Assembly (NCBI RefSeq): GCF_000003605.2
Contig: NW_003157229.1
Span: forward strand, 60,295-85,246
From: Saccoglossus kowalevskii
Taxonomy: Eukaryota > Hemichordata > Enteropneusta > Harrimaniidae
Direction: 5' to 3'
Length of the DNA: 24,952 bases
Shown here: positions 9,401-18,400 of the stretch, piece by piece
Layout of the letters: every line of letters begins with the position of its first letter
Position numbering within the stretch: the stretch's first letter is position 1
Translations under genes and position numbers: made by a program
The notes under the pieces: generated by a model
Told to the model about the DNA's origin: nothing
Seen by the model: the letters and a program-made list of their open reading frames with translations, nothing else
The model's database searches: none

Positions 9401-11850
9401 AATCACTGCTGTGTTTTTTTTTTCTTTTCAAGCTACATATGTCAAACTCGGATTCAATCTAATTCGTTTTAAACCACCCGGAGAAAGGAGTAATTGCATT
9501 TCTATTAGATTAGTTAACAGCCATGTCATGAACTGTACACTAATGAGTTTTTATTACAATGATATTGTCCTCTGTATAAAGCGTTATTTCACAATGTTGG
9601 GAAAGAAACAGAACCGCATTTAACAACGTTCAAGTCACTGCAATATGTTTAATAGCTCTGAATAAAAAAAATGAGACGGGGTTCTTTCTCTTTCGTGGTA
9701 ACGTTAATAGTGTTATTGGCTGAAATGGTGGTTTAGGATTTATATCGTAATATGAAATGATTTGTTTTTCTTGCTATAATACTGCTAAATTAAACAATAG
9801 TGCATTTCACTTGGTAAAGAGACATTTGCGGAGATTTGACATATCAATCTTAATAGCGCACATACTGTCGGGGATACGAAATTTTATTGACACACAATAA
9901 TATATTACTGGATGTATTTGATTTGATTGTGCCTCGACTGTACTTTGTATAACCATGGGGTTTATAGTTCCATGGTATAACTACAGGCATCCGTTGTTCA
10001 TATGACTGACTTACATGACATGCTGGAAAGACTTCAACTCCGGCGACTTCTGTAGGACACTGTTCATCTGTCGAGACACTGTCTGGATTCCACATACAGT
10101 CATCGATGGACTGTGAATCGTACCCCGCACAGGCATAGCAATTTAGTGCACCTTCCTCGATAACCTCAAAGTCCGAATTTGCGCTCACCCGGGAATCTGA
10201 ATAATCAACAAAAAAAGCTTGATTTGAGAAACATCACTAAAGTAAAACTAGAAAATAGATAATCAATACATGTTTGAAGTGTATTGAATTTACAGACGCT
10301 GTCTAGGTGGAATAAAAACAAAGACATGTGCTTAAATTAGTTCATTCGTTATTTGGTGCATCAGTAACAAAAATGTCGTTGCAAAATAATTGCATTGAAA
10401 ATGATATGAGACTCAAGATTGAATCTGAATAAACGTATAATTACGTGTGACACCCCTACCCACCGTTAAACGCATTTATTATTTCCGTTTAAATTTTCAG
10501 AATATATACGAAATTATATTGCGTCTGATTTGTGTTCTAATGGCTCACATTCCGCAAAATGAACAATACCAACTGCATGTTGGCATGTGTGAATGCCTGA
10601 AATTCTATCAGATTAAAACTGCCAACTTGTACTATGATAAACACCATGAGTGGTCATTCTTTTTTTTGATCTAGGAATGCTATAACGAGGCGATACCGAC
10701 ATGCTCGCATGGGACATACGATGCCAACGTAAATAGTTATGTCGCTTTTTTTTTCACAGATTGATTGACAGCACAGCGATTGTCCGTGCCCAGAGCTTGT
10801 TACGAGTAACGCATGGATGTACAAAAGGTACAACCGTCGCGTATTCAAGGCTGTAGGGGAAAGTACTATAAAAAGCCTGTATGTCTAATTCGACAGAGTT
10901 TTGTCATTCTTTTAGTGATGTGAGGTTTAGTAATAAATTTCAAATGACACTGGTATACTAACGTTGATTAATATTGGTATAGGAATAGTGTCGCTGATTA
11001 CTATGCCTGACACCATCCGCCATGTTTGTTGTTAAATCTGTTGTTCACTGAAAGCGCCTGTTATGATAAAGGGATTGTTGTTCTTGTCGCAAACATATTG
11101 ACGCCAGTTACATTTACGCATTAGTAGTAGTAATAAGACGAATGTGTTTTAAAAAGCACAGAAATGATGAGATGTTAAGGGAAAACCTCGTATGTATTCC
11201 GATACTCTTTATCAATCCACGGAGTATCAGGAGTTGTATATCGATTTCACTGTTGTTTCTCTCACCCAAATTACTGCGTAATATCCCTCCAAGCACCGCA
11301 AATCCACGGCGAGATTACAACTATGCCCGCTTGTCACCCGAACTTGTCAATGTCAACTAACCAGATTATTTCTCGCTAGGGTATTGGTTTTAGCGACCCA
11401 GTGTATCACGACTTTAATCGGGTCGTATCACTGACCGGTTTTACCACTGGAATAAATGAGTACCAAGTTTTAACGGAGACAGCGTTGAAAGCAGATATAA
11501 ACAACCGAGCCGAAGAGAGAACGCCGTTGAAAGATGGACAAGTGGTAAAGTGAATTAGGAATACATATGTACGCATAAAATAAATATTTTGCCGATATAG
11601 ACAGTAAACAACACTGTCGAGTTTCGCCTCGCATAACTCCAAGCTCCAGTGAACGGATTATAAATGGCCGCGTTCAGTTCTGTTGTATCTGTCAGGCACA
11701 AATAAAATATCGACCCAGTCCATTTTGTTTGTCTCCGCCAATACGTAGAACCTATGAACCGAATCGCAAATACTACAACATACCTTGTAAGAATGTGGTC
11801 AAAAAGACCACTACTATCAGCATGAATATATCCCGTGTATGAACGGCCAT
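3168..11850 (-). CDS. Ly6/uPAR-domain secreted or GPI-anchored surface protein (three exons)
   Basis: The coding parts are 11850-11784, 10196-10015 and 3413-3168, joined at phases 1 and 0, giving 164 residues. Residues 9-20 form the hydrophobic core of a signal peptide. The Ly6/uPAR (three-finger) domain runs from LNCYAC (Cys42, Cys45) to CCDDADFCN (Cys124, Cys125, Cys131, Asn132), the hallmark ending of the fold. There are 12 domain cysteines instead of the usual ten, so one extra disulfide is likely. N-glycosylation sites are at Asn105, Asn116 and Asn132. Residues 142-153 form a hydrophobic tail after a Ser/Thr-rich stretch, fitting a GPI signal, although about 11 more polar residues follow, so a membrane segment is possible. 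Family members act outside the cell as receptors, ligands or channel modulators; the partner is unknown. All splice sites are GT-AG and the start context is good. The assembly across 8.7 kb is inferred from sequence alone. Confidence 0.85.
3439..3603. mobile_element. TTAA-flanked MITE, copy D
   Basis: 165 bp including TTAA at both ends (3439-3442, 3600-3603). The left terminus starts AGCGGGAGGATAGTCACC and the reverse-complemented right terminus starts AGCGGGGGAGTCGTCACC; the similarity continues through CGCACGCG/CGCATGCG for about 30 bp. It lies 26 bp from the acceptor of Ly6 exon 3. Its interior differs from copies A and B, so it is a related subfamily. Confidence 0.75.
3920..3933. repeat. 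Perfect 14-bp palindrome, X-box-like
   Basis: GTAACCATGGTTAC is its own reverse complement. It resembles but does not fully fit the RFX X-box pattern. Confidence 0.4.
4176..4189 (+). promoter_or_regulatory. Candidate RFX X-box
   Basis: GTCCCTATGGTAAC fits RYYNYY-AT-RRNRAC at every position. It is one of three exact fits in Ly6 intron 2. Function is unproven. Confidence 0.25.
4383..4396. promoter_or_regulatory. Perfect palindrome, near-consensus X-box
   Basis: ATTGCCATGGCAAT differs from the ideal symmetrical RFX site only by A/T instead of G/C at its two outer bases. Confidence 0.25.
4774..4804. repeat. ATT/AAT-rich simple repeat
   Basis: Imperfect TAATTATTATTA tract with local mirror symmetry. 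Confidence 0.8.
5415..5602. repeat. (TTCTA)n microsatellite, about 37 units
   Basis: A 188-bp pentanucleotide array of TTCTA with scattered variants (CTCTA, TTTTA, CTTTA). The strand is strictly pyrimidine apart from one A per unit. The long tyrosine/leucine-rich frames here are only translations of the array. Confidence 0.95.
6397..6660. repeat. 37-bp minisatellite
   Basis: The best-kept copies (from about 6481) repeat a 37-bp unit that starts GTGATGTAGTATGAGATTTG and ends with GTGCAGCGCA. About six or seven copies are present, with length variants at both ends of the array. Confidence 0.85.
6663..6689. repeat. Perfect 11-bp hairpin beside the 37-bp array
   Basis: TCACGGTTACT and AGTAACCGTGA are perfect inverted repeats around a TTTTT loop. 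It is far too short for a typical animal microRNA precursor. Confidence 0.7.
8229..8242 (+). promoter_or_regulatory. Candidate RFX X-box
   Basis: GTCGCCATAGAAAC fits RYYNYY-AT-RRNRAC at every position; located in Ly6 intron 2. Confidence 0.22.
9013..9026 (+). promoter_or_regulatory. Candidate RFX X-box
   Basis: GTTGCCATGACAAC fits the X-box pattern and differs from the ideal palindrome by a single base. It is the strongest of the X-box-like sites in this intron. Confidence 0.3.
10015..10196 (-). CDS. Ly6 gene exon 2: start of the three-finger domain
   Basis: A polypyrimidine tract and TTATTCAG acceptor precede 10196. Two bases complete a split Asp codon, followed by 60 codons to the donor CAT|GTAAGT. 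It encodes LNCYACAGYDSQS and five cysteines, ending FPACH. The stretch is acidic and free of N-glycosylation motifs. Confidence 0.87.
10197..11783 (-). other. Ly6 intron 1
   Basis: 1.6 kb, AT-rich, with no recognised element. Short open frames on both strands overlap each other and show no family features. Confidence 0.7.
11784..11850 (-). CDS. Ly6 gene exon 1: signal peptide
   Basis: ATG at 11850-11848 in context AACATGG. It encodes 22 residues beginning MAVHTRD with hydrophobic core FMLIVVVFLTTFL, and ends CAAG|GTATGT at phase 1. The phase matches exon 2 exactly, which is the main reason for joining them over 1.6 kb. Confidence 0.75.
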
Positions 11851-14800
11851 GTTTGCTGCGTGATCTAGCTGGTATTAAAGCGGAGCAAACACATATAAAA
11901 TTGAACACGCAACGATGGTCACATCTGCTGCGCCGTTGTCTAGGACCAAGCTATTGACGCTACTGCGTTCACTGCACGGAAAGTATATTCAAAAGCGCCC
12001 CTATAACGGAGGCCACAAAACAAGGTCTGGCAGTTCCATGGCTTCTGCATAATGGATCGGGTACAAAAGAAAAATCGTCGCTATAGTGTTCACTAGTTTC
12101 ATTAGATCAACTGAAAAGAGACAACTGACATTGAAGACAGCAAGGCTCGATTTAAAACATAATACCGAACATTCTTCAACTGGCAACGTAACAATACCGA
12201 TAAAGGTATTATTGTGACTGCGTAAAGTTTTCATATAAATAGCGCCATCATTGTCCATGGATAATAACAAACATAGACTGATGTTCCAATATATTAATTA
12301 ATTCTCTGAAGGTCAATAAATGTCAAGTTTTGTCATCTTTCACGAAATAAAGCTACATATCCTTTTTGAGAAAAAAAAAAACTTAGTGCATTAAAAGTTG
12401 AGAAGGAAATACATTCTGTTACTCCCTGCAAACAAACTCGATTCAGAGTTCATCAACTAAATTCAAACTTTCACTTCGAAAACAAATTTGAAAATTATGC
12501 TCAACAAACCCAAATCATTCTAATTTACCACGTGCCCTGTTTATTTAATGAGCTTCGTCAATTATAAAATTAATTATCTGTGTTTTGTTACAGTGTGATA
12601 AATACATACTGCATTTTTACCTGTCTACATTTTCTATTGAGACACGTCGCATAGAAAAATGTTGCACGAATAATTTGACGGGGACAATTACCGTGTTCAA
12701 AGAAATATATTAGTACTCGCATGCACGTACACATGCTGCGACTGCGCAAATGGCAATTTGATTGAATTGATACAGCGGTTCCGACACACCGCAAGAGGGC
12801 ACTGCAGTTAACAGTACATGTACAGCAACGCTATATCGCGTCTATATGATCTAAGCCAACTAATTATACATCGATTTGCGGAATTTGAACGGTTTGATTA
12901 ATATAACATTATTACCAAACTTTCACGTCAATTATTTATATGTGACATTTTATCATAAACAATTAATGAATCTTTACTGCCTTCCGTTTGTGAATATATA
13001 TTTACTAAAAATAGGATTCGAAGCAGACTAGGTAAAACGCGTTTCTTAGCTACATCACATCTACGTACATCACTTTCAATTTTATTTAAAGCGCGGTGGC
13101 CGTCGCGCAGCACGTGTTCGAATTACGTGTAAATAAATAAGGTATTTTACACGCGTTGTATACGTCGAGTCTCATATCGAACAGAGGCGGCACGACGACT
13201 GCCGCCCTTTAAGCTAGTCATTTATATTTTTTTTCAATAGAAGACAATATATGTTTAGACAAACAACATGAAGCAGAGCAATTGAATTCTATTTACTTAT
13301 CTAGGAAATTTCTTGTTTGTTTTTTAATTAATGTTTGTTTTCGTGGAAGCTATTCATCTTCTGGTCAAACAAAATATTCAAATGCATATACATGTATATT
13401 TAGACAGTCGTATCTTCTGAGATCTGCAAACGTATAACTATATGTAAATATAATATTAATAATATGATGTCCGAACTAAAGACCCTAAATATAATTGTAC
13501 TGATGTGACATGTCGTAGTTACGATTAAAGCAAAACGGCCGGTAATAGATCACAAATACAAGGTCTATCATCTCATTTCTACCCATACCAAGCTTTGTTT
13601 TTACGCGAATTTAATATTACTAAGTTTTTCTTGAATTGTAGAAAAAGAAAAAAATTACAACCTCACTGGTCTGTATGCAATGCAGTTGTTTCTTTGAGAG
13701 TGATGCTCTCAAAACCGTTGACTTTCACGAAAGGAAATTTGATTCATACATTCGTAAACTGCGCATGCTCTGACCGACTTCAAGTGTCATCCATGATCAT
13801 AGTACTTCTGTCGTTCCTGTTAAAATGTTAACAGAGTGGACAGCATACTCTTAACACGGATATGAACACTTCCTTATGCCCTACATGGCATAGCAACTAT
13901 GTCAGTGACGAATACAGGGATACACAAAAAGTGGACTGCACTGAAAAAAAAAACGAAATGACACGTTTTAATATTTCCACCAAGGACGCCCTCATACAAC
14001 ATAGTGTGCTTTATTTCCGTGAATTTGTTTTTATTCGTAAACATTTAGATTTGTACAAGTTTTGCTTCTCATCATCGCATGCATCAGCTGAAAACCCCTA
14101 CATGCCTTATTTTACATGTAGATAAATGCGCCAAGCATGGTACATTTAGGAAACAAGTTCAGAGCATGTTTATTTCTAGGATTTATAGTCCAATGTTAAT
14201 TCTCTAAAACATTACAAAAATAATGCCTGTTCACTGTTGATATGGCTCTTGTTGACACGCAAATGAACTTGAAAAAATCAAAATGAAAAAAAAAAATCTT
14301 CACAATGTTTTTTACTTTTTGGAAAGAAGGGGAAAAAACTTTTCTGTTTTACTTTGCTAATGCTGATGATTTTTATTTGTATCAAAGAATTTCTATAATT
14401 TAATCTGAAATAATATCCTGTATTTGCGTATTGCAGAATTTGGGTGAGTAAGGGACACAATTCATACTTACTAAGAGACAGAGACATTTCAATGTATTTA
14501 ATAATTGTATTAAATTTCAGATAGACTGGTATTTTACAAACCATATTCATTTCTGAACACACAAATTATAAAATTATACATATGTAGATATAATTATATA
14601 TAATTATGATCTTATAAAAATACTGCTATAAAATGTATTTTCAAAAAGATAAAAATGCAAGTATAAAAAAGAGGTATTATTGTGGTTAAAATATATTTCA
14701 TATCATAATTTCAACAAAAAAATAATAATGAATAGCTATTAGTAGTGTATGCATTTACGTATATGACAAATTAAATATTTTAATTATCCAGTATACGACA

Positions 14801-15148
14801 CAATAATTAGAGATTAATTTCTAATTAAGCAAATACATCATTTCTTTTCCTTTTCATTCCACAGATCAATTTGAATCAATTGTTTTTCAATTTAGACCGT
14901 CAAATAGAACCAAGGCTCTGTTCATTTTCCCAAAAAATTAATATACACACTCAATAAAATTGTCCATTCATTTGGACTTTTTATGAAAACTTAATTTTTT
15001 TCAAAAATACTGACAAAAAACACACCCACTTTTAACTGACATTCGATGACCAAAAAGATGATTATTTATATTTCTTGTGTCTACAATTATAATGTCATCC
15101 TGCTTGTTCATAAATAAAAAATGCCCGTTCACCAACATGCCAGAATTT
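11851..15148. other. Intergenic region between Ly6 5' end and UNG 3' end
   Basis: This holds the Ly6 upstream region, MITE copy B and the UNG 3' flank. The rest is AT-rich, with A/T homopolymers near 12370 and 14285. Frames of 60-90 codons at 13595-14125 lack family features or splice context and look like chance. The UNG poly(A) signal is not clear; an ATTAAA on the minus strand at 14784-14779 is one option. Confidence 0.5.
13086..13212. mobile_element. TTAA-flanked MITE, copy B
   Basis: 127 bp including TTAA at both ends (13086-13089, 13209-13212). It is closely similar to copy A over its whole length: shared blocks include CGTCGCGCAGC, GTATTTTACA, GCGTTGTATACGTC and CATATCGAACAG. Left terminus AGCGCGGTGGCCGTCGCGC; reverse-complemented right terminus AGGGCGGCAGTCGTCG. 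Non-coding. Confidence 0.82.
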
Positions 15149-15431
15149 TTACAAATCTTTCCAGTTCACAGCCATCTTGCCAGCTTTCTCAAGAAGTGCA
15201 TCTGCTTTCAGAAAACATTTGCAATTCATGAATTTTTTCACCGAGAGTGGAGATGGGTGGGCAGTTTCTATCACATGGTGTTTAGTTTTGTTGATGATTT
15301 TTCCTTTTTTATGAGCAAACAATCCCCAAAGTATGAACACAACATCCTCACAATTATCGTTGATAATTTTAATTAATGTGTCCGTAAACTTCATCCATCC
15401 TATCTTTGCATGACTGTTAGATTTATGTGCT
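15149..15431 (-). CDS. UNG: UNG exon 5
   Basis: The acceptor TTTTTCAG precedes 15431; one base completes a split Glu codon, then 93 codons to TAA. It starts AHKSNSH, contains [13 protein letters not shown] and the His/Leu loop TAHPSPLSV, and ends NWKDL. Confidence 0.95.
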
Positions 15432-18400
15432 CTGAAAAAAAATATACAATACAAAATAATGTTCAACTTGTTAACTGAGGGCTTGAATCACTACACTTCA
15501 TAACACCTGATTTAAAACTATGTTTGTCTGTCAGACACACACAAACTGTCATCAGATTGTTACAGTCATTAAAGTTACAAATATATTCTTGAGAGTGAGT
15601 GAGAGCCTGTTTTCTTTGTCTGTTGTGTTTATAATCTATTTGTAAAGGATAATAAATTCTGGCAACCAAAAAATTTGTACTTGGCTACTAAATTTTTAAA
15701 TTGCTCACCAACAATTTGAACTTGGTTTCCAATAGCATCTCTGGAAATAATTAAACTTTGAGGGCTACACAAGTAATCCACAAACAAATCTGTATTGCCT
15801 GAGTGCATACTTTGCGATATTCTTGTAATACCCTTATTATTATACATATTTTACCTGCTTGTAATATACGAGGATACCTCAAAGTATGCATGAAGACAGT
15901 ACAGCTGGAGTATCGTCCGACGTGCTGCGGAGGTTGATGCGCGACGTACTGTCTGAGTGCATACTTAGAGGTATTCTCGTAATAACCTTACTATTATACA
16001 TCTTTTCCTTCCAAGGATACATCACAGGAATGCTGAAAACGCTTTGAACAAAATCAGCAAATTTCTTTGTGGGGAGTCCGGTCAAACCCTGGTGGCAGCC
16101 ATGATTTATTTTTATTATTAGACGCTTACGTGCATAATCTTTTGCATTTCCCAATATAGTAGGATGAAAATACCGCAAAATTACGGCACCCTGTAACTTA
16201 TGGCGTTAAGGTGACAGATATATAATAATGTGAATTACTTTCATTTTTAGGGAAGAAAAATGTTTACACAAATAGCACAAGTTAAGGAAAATTGTGAAAT
16301 ATTGTAACAGTTACTGCAACATGTGCATGTGTCAGTGCTCTGTAATTTCTGTCAGCGAAATTCTACTTGTCCTCCCATGTACAGTATGCTCCACTTAGGG
16401 GCTGGCCATTTTAAATCTGACTGAAGAATTGCCAAAATTAAAAATTTACAGACAAGACACCACAAAAAATAATTCAACTGATTGCACTGGTTACACTGAT
16501 TTCAGCCACCCTTCTTGATTTTAAATGTTTGATCCCTAGACATTTGACAGAGTAGTTGAAATGAACATCCCTATATACTTACTCCACAGTAAGTGTGGCA
16601 TTCAATAAAAGCACACCTTGCTCCGCCCACTTCTCAAGACAGCCATGATCTGGTTCACTGAAATCTGGATACTCAACTTTCAGTTCTTTGAAAATATTTT
16701 TCAGCGATGGTGGTTTTTTAATACCTTTTGGCACAGAAAATGACAATCCATGAGCCTGTGTGTGCAATAAGATTATGGATATTCTGCATGTAAATAAAAA
16801 GATAAAAAAAATAATTTGTAGCGTACCGGGTACATAAATGCAGAAGACTGGTACAATTATTTATTGCTGTGTTTTAGCAGTTGTTGACACGGCAACCAAT
16901 CAGCATGCTCAAAAGTGCTTGTATTTGATAGGATATTGTGAAAGCAATGCAGACAAATTATATAATCAGTGGGCGTGGTTTTAGGAAAATACGATTGGTG
17001 GGTTCACTTTTATTTTTGGTGCTTCAACTTTTTTACATTGCTGCACAGATGTTTTTATTTGACAAGCTGTCTGAAAGCTAGCAAAAATATTTAAACACAT
17101 GCATTGTCGGCAGCGCCTTTTTTATGACGTTTTGAAAACTTATTCAGTTTGATCAGTATTAAGTCAATTAAATAGCATGTATCACTAATTGGTTACTAAA
17201 TATTTTTTTTAGACATATTTAACGATATTTTACACACTTTGTAAATGTTACATAATACCAATAGGTATTATCGGTATGCAGTAGTCTTGTGGAGATGTAG
17301 ATAATACATATTTGGAAAAGTGATGTCTCATATAGCAATCAGAGTAAAATTTGATGCAGAGAGAAGCTGTGTTTGCTTTTAATTATCACCTTTCACCAAA
17401 TGACTATTCAAATCATAAAAATAGCAGCAACCAATCAAAATTCATGTTACAGTCATTGGATCTATTAGAGAGATGCTATCATAATTTTGAATAATCACTT
17501 AGTCAAATGTAGTTTGTTTAGAATTAAAAGCAAAAAGAGCTTTTGAGCACATTCTAGGAACACAGCTGCACTCACCTGACCATTGTCATGGTAAGGGTCT
17601 TGACCAACAATACAAACTTTAACCTGAAAATGAATGACTATTATATAACACAGTAATCAATATACTGTAAAGGGGGTAATTATTCACTGTGTTTTAATTT
17701 AGCTTATTTCGCTGACTGGAAAAATGCGCTAAATTAAAACACAGTGAATATGTAAAATTTAGCATAGAACACATTATCTAAATGACGAAACTGTGAATTT
17801 AAAACCCACTGAATATGCCTGAAATGGTAAATCAGCGAAATTTAAACCCAGTGAAAATTAGTCATTTTACAGTACAGTCCATCATCCATACTGGGTCTTT
17901 CTAACTATAGACAGATAATAAAAACTTCATCAATTTTTTTTTATTTTTTTTTTAATTTGTGACCATGCCTGCCAGTAAGAATGACAAGGGTGCGAGATTC
18001 TCATTAACTGCAAGATCTTGGACCCAGAATTGTCTGTGCATCTTTTCTTTCAAACTGCATTCATAGCCATTGTTCAATGCCGATGATCGACTACTTCAAT
18101 GTTTGCAATATTTTGTACATCGACATGCAATATGGGAATGAACATTTTGCCAAAAATATCATTGCTCTTCAGTTTCAAATTATGGGATTACCATCCTAAG
18201 GGTTTTACAAAAAAATAGTAATGAAACAGACTTATTTTTGTCTGCAATAAAGTAATTCATATCATAATATTCCACTAATGAACAAATACCACAAATTATT
18301 TAAATGCTGAACTATCAAGTTCAAACTTTTCTCTTCAAGCACTGTACAAAATTATCATTTAATAGGAAAGTCATACTAGTTGAATATATCCCTTTAAAAT

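Larger units (their letters stand above)
3414..10014 (-). other. Ly6 intron 2 (6.6 kb)
   Basis: A long intron with donor GTAAGT (10014-10009) and acceptor TTTTACAG (ending 3414). It holds one MITE, the TTCTA microsatellite, an AT tract, a 37-bp minisatellite with a nearby hairpin, and several X-box-like palindromes. Open frames here look like repeat or chance products. I saw no alternative last exon with a CC-x4-FCN pattern. Confidence 0.75.

Noticed and set aside
12040-12102. Signal-peptide-like MKLVNTIATIFLLYPIHYAEA on the minus strand, upstream of Ly6 exon 1
   Set aside because: No phase-1 donor follows, and the exon at 11850-11784 fits exon 2 better.
13862-14125. 87-codon plus-strand frame
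   Set aside because: No recognisable domain, AT-rich codon use, no splice or promoter context.
15077-15376. 99-codon plus-strand frame
   Set aside because: It is antisense to UNG exon 5.
15629-16178. Two minus-strand frames in UNG intron 4 sharing a short peptide
   Set aside because: The shared peptide is only the direct repeat; there is no domain or splice support.
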